Of a DNA stretch of 22,932 nucleotides, positions 15,271-22,313 are shown in pieces. Where the stretch lies: assembly GCA_937872085.1 (NCBI GenBank), contig CALMQK010000281.1, forward strand, positions 1-22,932, given 5' to 3'. A program made the translations under genes and the position numbers. The notes under the pieces are model-generated. The model was given only the letters and a program-made list of their open reading frames with translations, was not told the origin of the DNA and searched no databases. Source of the stretch: an uncultured euryarchaeote. Its GTDB lineage: Archaea > Thermoplasmatota > Thermoplasmata > UBA10834. The first letter of the stretch is position 1; each line of letters begins with the position of its first letter.

Positions 15271-16533
15271 CTAGAAGGGCTCGCGTTCCCAGATCGTCTT
15301 TCCTTCCTTGATAACCCGGGTGCACAGGTTGGTTCCGAACCTGTAGGGGATGTGCGCGTGTGTCGGGGCGTCGAGCATGATGATGTCGGCCTTTTTTCCC
15401 CGCTCCAGCGAACCCACTCTCTTCTCCAGTCCGACGGCCGCTGCCGCGTTCATCGTGGCCGCTGTGACCGCCTCAGCGGGGGTCATGCGCATCTTGTGGC
15501 ACGCGAGGCTTATGGTGAACTGCATGGATTCGTTCCAGCAGTTGGGGTTGAGGTCCGTCCCGAGGGCCACCGGCACTCCCAGATCGATCAGCCTCCTGCC
15601 GTCAGCATAGTCCTTGGACATGGACGAGTAAGGGGTGGCCGGAAGGAGAGCACCGATGACGTCCTTCCTCGCCATCGCCATGATCCCGTCATCCGAGGGT
15701 TTTGCTAGATGCTCAGCGGAGACGGCACGGACCTCTGCAGCAAGCTCGGCCCCTCTACTCGACGAGAGCTCGTCCGCGTGTATCTTCAACTTCATCCCGA
15801 GGGATTTCGCGGCCAGTAGGACCTTCCTCGCCTGCTCCACGTTGAACACTCCCTTCTCACAGAACACGTCGCAGAACTGGGCCAGCTTCCGCTTCGAGAT
15901 CTCTGGCATGACTTCGTCGATCATGAAATCGATGTACTGGTCCGGTTTCCCCTCATACTCCGGCGCGACTGCATGCGCTCCCAGGTATGTCGGGACCAGC
16001 GTCACGGGGTAGTCCTCCGCCAGCCTCCTTATGGTCTCGAGCATGCGGATCTCGACGGTCTTGTCGAGGCCGTATCCAGATTTCACCTCGACGGTCGTCG
16101 AGCCATGTGCGATCATGGATTCAAGGCGCTTCGCGGATTGATGGAAGAGGTCTTTCCACGGAGCCGCCCGGGTGTCCCTCACGGTCCTGTAGATGCCCCC
16201 GCCCTCCTGCATGATCTGCATGTAGCTCTTGCCCTTCGCCTTCAGCTCGAGCTCGAACTCCCTCGACCCGGCGTAGACCAGGTGTGTGTGGCAGTCGACG
16301 AACCCCGGCATGACGATTTTGCCATCGGCGTCGATCTGCTCCACGCCCGTCGCAGCATGGCCTCTCAGGATCGAGTCGGTCCTGCCGACATCGATTATCA
16401 CGCCTCCGGAGACAGCGAGGGCACCGTCCGGAATGGCTCCTAGCTCGGACATCTCCGTCTTCTGCCTAGCCCTCCTCGGGCCCCTGAGCGTCAGGAGCTC
16501 AGATGCGTGAACGATGAGGAAATCATCCGCCAT
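15271..16533 (-). CDS. hutI: Imidazolonepropionase (HutI)
   Basis: Hydrolyses 4-imidazolone-5-propionate to N-formimino-L-glutamate, the third step of histidine breakdown, in the cytoplasm. It is a 420-residue amidohydrolase-fold enzyme, the family's usual length. Metal and active-site marks are DCHTHLVYAGSREFE from D80 (H82, H84), the YLGAHA stretch with H187, HADE at 252-255, H275 in SAEHLAKPSDDG, and ALGTDLNPN with D327. FCDVFCEKGVF at 220-230 is specific to HutI among amidohydrolases. ATG 16533 is preferred to ATG 16563: the TATA box at 16564-16571 would sit on top of the latter, while it gives a leader of about ten bases for the former. No hutH, hutU or formiminoglutamate enzyme is in the window, so the pathway must be completed elsewhere or the enzyme is an orphan. 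Confidence 0.94.
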   Translation of the reverse strand: MADDFLIVHASELLTLRGPRRARQKTEMSELGAIPDGALAVSGGVIIDVGRTDSILRGHAATGVEQIDADGKIVMPGFVDCHTHLVYAGSREFELELKAKGKSYMQIMQEGGGIYRTVRDTRAAPWKDLFHQSAKRLESMIAHGSTTVEVKSGYGLDKTVEIRMLETIRRLAEDYPVTLVPTYLGAHAVAPEYEGKPDQYIDFMIDEVMPEISKRKLAQFCDVFCEKGVFNVEQARKVLLAAKSLGMKLKIHADELSSSRGAELAAEVRAVSAEHLAKPSDDGIMAMARKDVIGALLPATPYSSMSKDYADGRRLIDLGVPVALGTDLNPNCWNESMQFTISLACHKMRMTPAEAVTAATMNAAAAVGLEKRVGSLERGKKADIIMLDAPTHAHIPYRFGTNLCTRVIKEGKTIWEREPF

Positions 16534-16563
16534 GTTTGTCCTCGCAGTAATCCCACTCGACAT

Positions 16564-16571
16564 CTATAAAC
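16564..16571 (-). promoter_or_regulatory. TATA box for hutI
   Basis: On the minus strand it reads GTTTATAG, about 35 bases upstream of the hutI ATG at 16533. It lies between the hutI gene and the flippase stop at 16583. Confidence 0.55.
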
Positions 16572-16582
16572 GAATCGAGCGT

Positions 16583-18166
16583 TCACGGCGCCCTTCTGCC
16601 CAGCATCTCATTCACGACGTACTGAAGCGTCCCTTGCGGGTTCAGGAGCGTCTTGAAGTAGCGATAGTCCGAGAGCTCCAGCTCCCCCAGCCCATAGGCG
16701 GTCGCGGAATAGGCGAAGAAGCCCACGAAGGCGAGGAGCACGAGGTCAATCCAGTCGATGGTCCCGGCGAACAACCAAGCGAACACGTACATCGAGCCCA
16801 CCATGACGATCGCACTCATCAGGTGCTTGAACGATCTCGAGTTGGGAACGATCTTCGCGGTCCTCCATGCCATGTATCTGAGCGTGAAGAACAGGTAGAT
16901 GGACGTGAAAAGAAGAGCCAGGGCAGCTCCGAACCCTTTCATCCCGAACATTGGGAAGCCGTAAAGTTCGCTGGGAACGAATATCAACATAAGCACCACC
17001 TGAAGCGCGAGTCCCCCGGCTCCCACCCAGAACAGTGTCCTTGGACTACCTGCGCCGGCGATCGCCGACCGAAGGGGCAGGACGAGTGCCACCAGCGTGC
17101 TGCTGATGACGAGCAGGTCCATCACGCTCACGGCGGATGCGAATTCGTGGGTCAGGAAGATCGTCAGCATCTGAGAACCCCACATCAGATAGAACGCCGC
17201 GATTGGGATTACGATCAGGGACACGTATCTCTCGGCCTGGTTCACGATGTCCCAGCTCGCGGCGATATCCTTCCTGGTGTAGTAGGTCGCCACCGATGGC
17301 AGGATGAGTGTCGCGACCGACAACGAGAACACGCTCACGAAGATGGCCATCTTCTGAACGCCGAAGTAGAGTCCCACCTCGATATCTCCCCAGAAATAAC
17401 CGACGATCGCCTTGTCGAGGTACAGATCGACGACGATGATCATCGTGACGACGAAGACCGGGACCAGTGAGCGTATGTACTTCATCAATATCGCTCTGTC
17501 CGGCCGCGCTATCTTCACCTTGAGCATCAGGAACGCCACGAGAAGCGTGGACGCGATCATCCCAATGACATAGCTCGAAGCCAGGAGCGCTGGGCCCGAG
17601 GGGCCGCGTCCGATCACCGTGGTCGCCACATAGATGATGAACGATACCCTGACGACGAGGTCGAGTATCGAAGGCACGTACACGCTAGCCACGGAATCCA
17701 TCGCATCGAAGGTGTGCGTGGCAATCTGACTGATGCCGAGTAAGACATAGTAGATGAGGAAGACCTGCAGGGATTCGATTATCTGGAAATCCTCTGGCAT
17801 CGTCCCTCCCAGCGTGTTGCGACGCCACAACTCTATCATGACGAATGCCACGATCGTGAAGATCGCGAGCAGCACAAGCCTGATCACCGCGTAGGCGCCG
17901 ACGCACTTCCCAGGGTCTTCCCCGCTCTTGATATGCATCTTGTGCACGGAGCCGGCCCCGAAGTCCGAGAGGAAGCTGAGGATACCGATGAAGGCCATCG
18001 AGTATCCGAGGACCCCCATCATCCTCGGGCCCATGTTCTGGGCGATCAGAATCAGGGCGGCCGTGCCCAGAACGGCCCCGACGACGTTGTTGACCACGGA
18101 CAGTATTGCCTTGGGGCTCATCAAGCGGCTGCTGGCGTCCCCTCCGCGGCCGCCCTCGTCGGGCAT
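16583..18166 (-). CDS. Wzx/MATE-like polysaccharide flippase
   Basis: A 527-residue protein with about 14 hydrophobic helices, matching the length and layout of the Wzx/oligosaccharide flippase branch of the MOP superfamily. The N-terminal helix has the family-like QNMGPRMMGVLGY stretch, followed by the SFLSDFGAGSVH loop. The probable role is to move a lipid-linked oligosaccharide from the inner to the outer face, which fits the glycosyltransferases about 2-7 kb away. The start is uncertain. ATG 18166 adds a Gly/Arg/Asp-rich head of 15 residues and would be nearly leaderless from the T-rich element at 18191-18195. ATG 18121 (MSPKAILSV) gives the usual short head and fits the AATATCTTAA element at 18173-18182. 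It lies 50 bases after the aminotransferase, same strand. Confidence 0.85.
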   Translation of the reverse strand: MPDEGGRGGDASSRLMSPKAILSVVNNVVGAVLGTAALILIAQNMGPRMMGVLGYSMAFIGILSFLSDFGAGSVHKMHIKSGEDPGKCVGAYAVIRLVLLAIFTIVAFVMIELWRRNTLGGTMPEDFQIIESLQVFLIYYVLLGISQIATHTFDAMDSVASVYVPSILDLVVRVSFIIYVATTVIGRGPSGPALLASSYVIGMIASTLLVAFLMLKVKIARPDRAILMKYIRSLVPVFVVTMIIVVDLYLDKAIVGYFWGDIEVGLYFGVQKMAIFVSVFSLSVATLILPSVATYYTRKDIAASWDIVNQAERYVSLIVIPIAAFYLMWGSQMLTIFLTHEFASAVSVMDLLVISSTLVALVLPLRSAIAGAGSPRTLFWVGAGGLALQVVLMLIFVPSELYGFPMFGMKGFGAALALLFTSIYLFFTLRYMAWRTAKIVPNSRSFKHLMSAIVMVGSMYVFAWLFAGTIDWIDLVLLAFVGFFAYSATAYGLGELELSDYRYFKTLLNPQGTLQYVVNEMLGRRAP

Positions 18167-18172
18167 ACCCCC

Positions 18173-18195
18173 TTAAGATATTGTGGGTGTAAAAA
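18173..18195 (-). promoter_or_regulatory. T-rich terminator-like run and TATA-like element
   Basis: On the minus strand GTTTTTACAC (T run at 18191-18195), 22-26 bases after the aminotransferase stop, could end that transcript, since archaeal termination needs little more than a T run. It is followed by AATATCTTAA (18173-18182), which could serve as TATA for the flippase if translation begins at 18121. Confidence 0.35.
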
Positions 18196-18216
18196 CCTGC
18201 TGATTGCGCTCAGATC

Positions 18217-19341
18217 CTAAAGTCCAGCCACAACTTCCCTGACGATGTCCAGACCCCGGATGATGTTCTCCCTCGAGTTGGCATAGGAGAACCTGAGATG
18301 TCCCTCGCCGAGGGACCCGAATGCCGAGCCGGCTGCGCATATCACGCCTGACTCGAGTATCTTCAGGGCGAGTCTGTCCGATGGGATCTTCTGTTGGAAC
18401 TTCGGGAAGAGGTAGAACGCGCCCGTCACGTGCGGAACGGAGAACGAGGGTATCTCGCGCATCCTCTGGATGGCGATATCCTTCCTCGTGCGGAACTCCT
18501 CGAGCACCCCTGCCTGGAACTTGTCCAGCACATTCAATCCCTCGACGATGGCATACTGGGTTGCCGTTGCTGGGCAGGCGAGCGTGTAGTACTGGACCTT
18601 GGACAACTGCTCCACGATCTCCTTTGAGGTCGCCACATACCCGATCCGCCACCCCGTGGCAGCAAGGGATTTCGAGAACGAGTTGACGACGATGGTATCG
18701 TTGTGGAACCTGGCGAAGCACCAGTGCTCGCCCTCATAGACGTAGTTCTCGTAGACCTCGTCCGAGAGGATGTAGAGCTTGTGGTCCCTCGCGATATCGC
18801 TCAGGGACTTGACCATCTCCTTCGGGAACACGACCCCGGTTGGATTCGAGGGGCTGTTGACGATGATTGCCTTCGTGCGGGGCGTGATCAGAGATTTGAT
18901 CTCCTCGAGATCTGGAAGGAAGCCGTTCTCCTGTCTCAACGAATACTCGACCGGCTTGCCACCTGCCAACGAGACGTCCGGCCCGTAGATGATGAACCCC
19001 GGGTTGGGCACCAACGCCTCGTCACCGTCTCCGAGGATCGTCTCGCAAGCGATCCTCATCCCCTCGGTCGCCCCGGCGGTCACGATCACGTTCTCGAAGG
19101 ACACATCGCGCCTGTACTTCCTGAGATGTGCTGCGATGGCTTCTCGGAGGTCCATGATCCCGGCGCTCGGTCCGTACTTGTTATGTCCCTCATCGAGAGC
19201 GCGTTTGAAGGCCTCGATCATCTCCTGTGGCGGCTGGATGTCAGGCTCCCCCAGACCCAGGTTTATTGCCCCGGGCGGAGCTGATTCGAAGAGCTTCCTT
19301 ATCCCGGAGACTCTGAGAGAGCTGACGCGAGCAGGGAACAT
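18217..19341 (-). CDS. Class I/II aminotransferase (PLP, aspartate aminotransferase-like)
   Basis: A 374-residue fold-type I PLP enzyme. The Schiff-base lysine is K224 in SFSKSLAATGWRIGY. Other conserved features are the NPTG asparagine N166 in SPSNPTG, D194 in LSDEVYE, which holds the pyridine nitrogen, G31-E32-P33 near the substrate entrance, and R350 in HLRFSYA, which binds the substrate carboxylate. This is the subgroup I-gamma pattern of broad archaeal/thermophile aspartate, alanine or aromatic aminotransferases; the exact amino donor cannot be read from the sequence. The ATG at 19341 begins MFPARVSSLRVSGIRKLF, a typical N-terminal arm. It has its own upstream region and may be monocistronic. 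A link to the flippase or hutI is not evident, although amino sugar synthesis is unlikely because DegT-type features are absent. Confidence 0.93.
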   Translation of the reverse strand: MFPARVSSLRVSGIRKLFESAPPGAINLGLGEPDIQPPQEMIEAFKRALDEGHNKYGPSAGIMDLREAIAAHLRKYRRDVSFENVIVTAGATEGMRIACETILGDGDEALVPNPGFIIYGPDVSLAGGKPVEYSLRQENGFLPDLEEIKSLITPRTKAIIVNSPSNPTGVVFPKEMVKSLSDIARDHKLYILSDEVYENYVYEGEHWCFARFHNDTIVVNSFSKSLAATGWRIGYVATSKEIVEQLSKVQYYTLACPATATQYAIVEGLNVLDKFQAGVLEEFRTRKDIAIQRMREIPSFSVPHVTGAFYLFPKFQQKIPSDRLALKILESGVICAAGSAFGSLGEGHLRFSYANSRENIIRGLDIVREVVAGL

Positions 19342-19353
19342 CGGAGAGCGGAA

Positions 19354-19380
19354 CGAACATTACTGTACATTAAGCGTTCG
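19354..19380 (-). promoter_or_regulatory. Promoter region with CGAAC/GTTCG inverted repeat, aminotransferase
   Basis: CGAAC (19354-19358) and GTTCG (19376-19380) are inverted across 17 bases. Between them the minus strand reads CTTAATGTAC, a TATA-like block about 30 bases ahead of the ATG at 19341. A regulator bound to the arms would flank the TATA box. Confidence 0.35.
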
Positions 19381-19552
19381 GATTAACACAGAACCCGCTA
19401 TGGCTGTAGCCTTCCGACCCTAGGGAACTCAGTGAGGAGCGTTTTGGAGACAGTTGAACGGTTCGTTACCGTGCGTTCCACGCCCGACACACTTACTCGC
19501 GTACAGGTCGGCGCCCATTCCGCCGCCCGCTCGATCGGGAGATGCCAGCACG
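19381..19552. other. Gap without a recognised gene
   Basis: Between the aminotransferase promoter and the end of the Rieske gene. I checked it for tRNA-like arms and short frames and found no convincing gene; a GGTTCG stretch near 19460 does not form a proper T arm. Confidence 0.5.
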
Positions 19553-19879
19553 TCAGATCTTCACGAGTATGTCGGTTCCTTCGACCTTAACCTCAAACAC
19601 CGGCTCGTCCGAGGTCTTGCCGCGGAACCCCAGCATCTTCGGTCCGCCTACGGACTTTCCCGTGATGATATCGAAAGTGGAACCATGCCTCGGGCAAGTG
19701 ACTACACTTCCATCAAGTCTGCCCTCGGCGAGCTTGCCTTTGCGGTGAGTGCACAAACCTGCGATTGCGTAGTACTTCCCACCCACATTTGCGATCAGGA
19801 TGTCCACGCTTCCTATCTTCGCTCCCTTCATTCCACCCACGGGAATATCCGTAGTGTTCGCAGCCTTGACGAAATCCAT
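19553..19879 (-). CDS. Rieske [2Fe-2S] ferredoxin
   Basis: A 108-residue soluble Rieske protein of the ferredoxin/NirD-like type. The cluster ligands are complete: C43-T-H45 and C62-P-R-H65, giving C-x-H...C-x-x-H with 16 residues between the two motifs. It has no membrane anchor or oxygenase domain, and the short loops resemble dioxygenase-associated Rieske ferredoxins rather than cytochrome bc1 proteins. It is probably an electron carrier; the partner is unknown. A GGTGAC ribosome site (19885-19890) lies five bases ahead of the ATG at 19879. It is divergent from a nitroreductase-family gene, which might be a redox partner, although shared promoters alone do not prove this. The promoter carries an 8-bp inverted repeat (19910-19951). 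Confidence 0.93.
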   Translation of the reverse strand: MDFVKAANTTDIPVGGMKGAKIGSVDILIANVGGKYYAIAGLCTHRKGKLAEGRLDGSVVTCPRHGSTFDIITGKSVGGPKMLGFRGKTSDEPVFEVKVEGTDILVKI

Positions 19880-19909
19880 CTTTGGTCACCGCCGTTTCTG
19901 TCTTGACAT

Positions 19910-19951
19910 CGAGCGTCACATCAGATAATGGTTTTCCCGATTGGACGCTCG
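19910..19951. promoter_or_regulatory. 8-bp inverted repeat flanking the Rieske promoter
   Basis: CGAGCGTC (19910-19917) and GACGCTCG (19944-19951) are exact inverse complements separated by 26 bases. The spacer contains the minus-strand CATTATCT (19923-19930), a likely TATA for the Rieske gene. Centre-to-centre distance is 34 bp, near three helical turns, suitable for a dimer or tetramer regulator; a hairpin is the alternative. Confidence 0.42.
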
Positions 19952-20008
19952 TGCATTGCTCTGTGCCTGTGGCAGTGACCACGTCAGAGCATGCCGTATC
20001 TGACCTTG

Positions 20009-20018
20009 AATATCTATA
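20009..20018 (+). promoter_or_regulatory. TATA box for the nitroreductase gene
   Basis: AATATCTATA, with a probable start near 20039 and a leader of about 28 bases. The leader holds AGGTGGG (20057-20063), three bases before the ATG at 20067. Confidence 0.6.
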
Positions 20019-20066
20019 GGCATAGTCCTATCGTGGAGATACGTCAGCAAGTAGACAGGTGGGACA

Positions 20067-20615
20067 ATGGACTTCATGGACCTAGCCAAAGAGAGAAAGA
20101 GCGTTCGGAAGTACTCAGACAAAGAGGTCGAGGATGACAAGATAGACATTATCCTTGAAGCAGCCAGGCTTGCGCCTTCCTGGGCGAACAAGCAATGCTG
20201 GAGTTACATAGTTGTCAGGAACAAGGAGACGATCGCGGAGATCGCGACCAAGGGCACAGGGATCTTCAATTCCTGGCTGAAGAAAGCGCCGGTCGTCATC
20301 GTCGCGTGCGGGAACCCGAAGGAGTCGGGATCGCGGAACGACATGGACTATTACCTGGTAGACGTCGGGATATCGATGGAGCACATCATGCTCCAGGCGG
20401 CCGACTTGGGTCTCGGAACTTGCTGGATCGGCTGGTTCGATGAGAAGGAGATGAGGAGGATACTTGGTATCCCTGAGAACCTCAAGGTCGTCGCGTTCAC
20501 CCCCATAGGGTACCCGGCCGATGACTCCGGCATGAGGACAAGACTGACCAAGTTCTTCGCCGGGAGCGCCAAGAGGAAGCCGCTCGAAGAGATAGTGCAC
20601 AAGGACAAGTGGTGA
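20067..20615 (+). CDS. Nitroreductase-family FMN oxidoreductase
   Basis: A 182-residue flavoprotein of the nitroreductase fold, normally a homodimer with FMN at the interface. R10-K11-S12-V13-R14 in KERKSVRKY is the FMN phosphate-binding start of the family. APSWANKQCW at 36-45 (usually APSxxNxQPW) lines the flavin, and DVGISMEHIMLQAADLGLGTCWIG at 99-122, shown here in part, is the dimer helix and second flavin contact. IPENLKVVAFTPIGYPAD near 135-152 closes the fold. The physiological substrate cannot be told from sequence; members reduce quinones, nitro compounds, enones or flavins. It has a strong promoter and ribosome site and is divergent from the Rieske ferredoxin gene. Confidence 0.93.
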   Translation: MDFMDLAKERKSVRKYSDKEVEDDKIDIILEAARLAPSWANKQCWSYIVVRNKETIAEIATKGTGIFNSWLKKAPVVIVACGNPKESGSRNDMDYYLVDVGISMEHIMLQAADLGLGTCWIGWFDEKEMRRILGIPENLKVVAFTPIGYPADDSGMRTRLTKFFAGSAKRKPLEEIVHKDKW

Positions 20616-20642
20616 TCGGTAGCGCCTCGTCCATCGATGTGA

Positions 20643-20650
20643 AAGCTTAA
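20643..20650 (+). promoter_or_regulatory. TATA-like element for the acetyltransferase gene
   Basis: AAGCTTAA lies 30-37 bases ahead of the TTG at 20680. It predicts a start site close to that codon, so a nearly leaderless transcript. Confidence 0.35.
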
Positions 20651-20679
20651 GCCGCTCGCCACCATGTTTTCCCGAGACC

Positions 20680-21339
20680 TTGCCCGAAATCCACTTCAGA
20701 CGATATCGCACACATGACCTTCCGCGTTGCGCACAGCTTGCAGCAGAAGCTTGGCCGGTGAAGGAGCATATCGCGCAGGAACTGGACAAGACGCGCATAA
20801 TGGAGCCATATGTCGAGATCGCGGCTGCATGGTCGAACTGGACAGATATCGCATGCCTCGATTCCGGCGAGATGATCGGGGTGATCTTCGGCGACACTCG
20901 TGCCAAGGATTCCAGAGGAGCCGGAAGGAGACTGATGGCCTCCGAGATCAGAGCCTGCGCGAAGATCGTTCTTGGCAGATATGGCAAGGTCAAGAGGCTT
21001 CCAACACTGCTCTGGAATTTCATGATGACCGAGATGAAGCTGCTGATCAACCGTCCTGAGACGGATGCAGAGATAATGCTGCTCCTTGTGGATTCCAGAC
21101 AAAGAGGCAAGGGGATAGGGAGGACGCTGGTGGATAGGTTCGTGAACAATGCATTGGAGGCTGGCTCCAAGCGAATGTCGGTCTACGCGGACGACCTCGC
21201 CAGCAACTGGCATTTCTATGAGAGCTACGGGTTCAAGAGAGCGGGGTTGTTCTTTGACAACTGGTCCACGTACTACAATGGCGAGAGGTCAATGGGGATA
21301 CGCTTCATCCTCGACTTGGATCGTCGGCAGCGAACCTAG
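20680..21339 (+). CDS. GNAT-family N-acetyltransferase
   Basis: A 219-residue acetyl-CoA-dependent acetyltransferase. The N-terminus HFRRYRTHDLPRCAQLAAEAW is the classic GNAT opening (strand 1 and helix 1), which supports the TTG at 20680; the nearest in-frame ATG, at codon 41, would remove it, and an ATG at 20664 is out of frame. Motif A, which binds the CoA pyrophosphate, is EIMLLLVDSRQRGKGIG with R140-QRGKGIG to 147. Motif B is NWHFYESYGFKRAG (176-189). Residues 75-125 form an extra helical stretch rich in Lys/Arg and Leu, longer than in minimal GNATs. The acceptor is unknown. It lies 64 bases after the nitroreductase, with a possible separate promoter. Confidence 0.88.
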   Translation: MPEIHFRRYRTHDLPRCAQLAAEAWPVKEHIAQELDKTRIMEPYVEIAAAWSNWTDIACLDSGEMIGVIFGDTRAKDSRGAGRRLMASEIRACAKIVLGRYGKVKRLPTLLWNFMMTEMKLLINRPETDAEIMLLLVDSRQRGKGIGRTLVDRFVNNALEAGSKRMSVYADDLASNWHFYESYGFKRAGLFFDNWSTYYNGERSMGIRFILDLDRRQRT

Positions 21340-21369
21340 CACTTCTGAGTATGGGTTCCCGACATGCCT

Positions 21370-21385
21370 CCATGGTCGGCCATGG
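21370..21385 (+). terminator. Strong GC-rich hairpin after the acetyltransferase gene
   Basis: CCATGG (21370-21375) and CCATGG (21380-21385) pair across a TCGG tetraloop, about 30 bases after the stop. No T run follows at once, so a role in RNA 3' end protection is as likely as termination. No gene was found in the remaining gap, although a 24-codon frame at 21423 was seen. Confidence 0.3.
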
Positions 21386-21492
21386 CTCCGGGGGTTCCAT
21401 TGTGACAACGGGCGAGGTCGAAATGAACGGAAAGAAGAAGAGTTCCTGCGTTGTGCATTCTTCCTGGTTTTCCCTTCCGTACCCCATCAATC

Positions 21493-21500
21493 CTTAAGTA
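21493..21500 (+). promoter_or_regulatory. TATA-like element for the 107-residue gene
   Basis: CTTAAGTA with the preceding TC gives a block 38-45 bases ahead of the TTG at 21538. The predicted start near 21522 leaves GGAG (21527-21530) in the leader. Confidence 0.4.
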
Positions 21501-21537
21501 GAGAACGGCAATTATGGTGGTCAATCGGAGATGAACA

Positions 21538-21861
21538 TTGGCCGGATATAGAGGAAAATACAAGGGAAGGAGGAGCAACGAACCGAGGCCCTACTCACCG
21601 CGCTCGAGCGAAAGGACCCCCATGCTGAACCTCCATAGAGTCAACGCTTTCACTTACGACCTCAAGGAGATACTAAGCCACTATAAGATCAACGAAACGG
21701 TGGCGCCCTCTTTTATCGCGAGCGTCACGGCAAAGGCATCTCGAATCTCCATCGACGCCTCAATCCAATATGTCCGCGAACAGGAGAAAGCGGGCGCGGT
21801 CCTGAAAGAGGCTTCCGACGAGATCTGCAGTCTTCTGGAGAGATGGTCGAGGCTACGCTAG
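21538..21861 (+). CDS. Small basic-tailed helical protein, unknown function
   Basis: A 107-residue protein that I cannot assign. The first 28 residues are Arg/Lys/Pro/Gly-rich (GYRGKYKGRR near the start), like disordered nucleic-acid-binding tails. Residues 30-107 look helical: a helix with DLKEILSHYKI, a hydrophobic segment VAPSFIASVTAKASRISI, then a long amphipathic helix (IQYVREQEKAGAVLKEA) and a final helix ending LLERWSRLR. The start is debatable. TTG 21538 has GGAG exactly seven bases upstream, whereas ATG 21622 would remove the basic tail and lacks a good ribosome site; an ATG at 21531 is out of frame and stops after six codons. It ends five bases before the convergent cysteine-rich gene. 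Both the promoter and the strong coding pattern suggest a real gene. Confidence 0.6.
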   Translation: MAGYRGKYKGRRSNEPRPYSPRSSERTPMLNLHRVNAFTYDLKEILSHYKINETVAPSFIASVTAKASRISIDASIQYVREQEKAGAVLKEASDEICSLLERWSRLR

Positions 21862-21866
21862 AGGAT

Positions 21867-22142
21867 TCAATCCTCGAAGTGGTACCCGCACGGCTGGTGG
21901 ATTTGCTCCTCCTTGGTCCTCGGGTACTTCCGGCATTGTAAAGGCCTGATCAAGTACGCCTTGCATCTCGGTTTTTTCTGGTCATCGTTCTCATAGTCAA
22001 GGAAGGGACAGGTGACAAGGAACTTGCAGCAAGCGCCGCATCTCATGCACTCCCCAGTTCTCTTCCGATCCACAGGGAGAACCAAGCTCGTGAAGAATCT
22101 GGTGACTTTGCCATCGAACGGACCGCTTGACGTATAGTGCAC
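21867..22142 (-). CDS. CxxCxxCC metal-binding protein (YkgJ-like)
   Basis: A 91-residue protein with eight cysteines: C32, C35, C38, C39 in ECMRCGACCKF, then C45, C60, C70 and C85. The CxxCGxCC core followed by spaced cysteines is the pattern of the YkgJ zinc/iron-chelating family, usually thought to bind Fe-S or zinc. The stretch RPLQCRKYPRTKEE (66-79) matches the second half of that family (R-P-xx-C-R-xYP). The start is GTG 22142, since a stop lies in frame 24 bases upstream and no other start codon is available between. The first 25 residues, including a hydrophobic run FFTSLVLPV, precede the cysteine core. The partner or substrate is unknown. Confidence 0.72.
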   Translation of the reverse strand: MHYTSSGPFDGKVTRFFTSLVLPVDRKRTGECMRCGACCKFLVTCPFLDYENDDQKKPRCKAYLIRPLQCRKYPRTKEEQIHQPCGYHFED

Positions 22143-22270
22143 CTCTCGATTTGTTGCCCTGAATCACATAGGCTCCCTATTGCATTTGCGACAAACAGAC
22201 GCCAATGATCGCCCAGCCGACCCATTGTTCACAATATGCCCCACACCTCCGAGGTCGCAATGAACACAGG

Positions 22271-22295
22271 CACTTACGGATGTGACGCCTAAGTG
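22271..22295. promoter_or_regulatory. Inverted repeat upstream of the PHP-gene promoter
   Basis: CACTTA (22271-22276) and TAAGTG (22290-22295) are exact inverse complements with 13 bases between. The element ends about 20 bases before the TATA box, where archaeal activators commonly bind. No gene was seen elsewhere in 22143-22378. Confidence 0.3.
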
Positions 22296-22313
22296 ACACT
22301 GGTCGCCCCGCAA

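Noticed and set aside
16514..17470. Plus-strand 318-codon frame opposite the flippase
   Set aside because: It is antisense to a well-formed 14-helix flippase and has a His/Glu/Arg-rich shadow composition.
19440..19490. Possible tRNA-like arm around GGTTCG
   Set aside because: The stem is only about three pairs, and no acceptor, D or anticodon arm can be drawn on either strand.
20115..21170. Minus-strand 351-codon frame opposite the nitroreductase and acetyltransferase
   Set aside because: It spans two convincing plus-strand genes and the promoter between them, with no domain of its own.
21423..21497. 24-codon plus-strand frame with GAGGT upstream
   Set aside because: No promoter was seen, its stop falls inside the TATA-like element of the next gene, and it is too short for coding signal.
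22168..22180. ATAGG-CTC-CCTAT small inverted repeat upstream of the cysteine-rich gene
   Set aside because: Five-bp arms are expected by chance at this length, and the position relative to a promoter is unclear.
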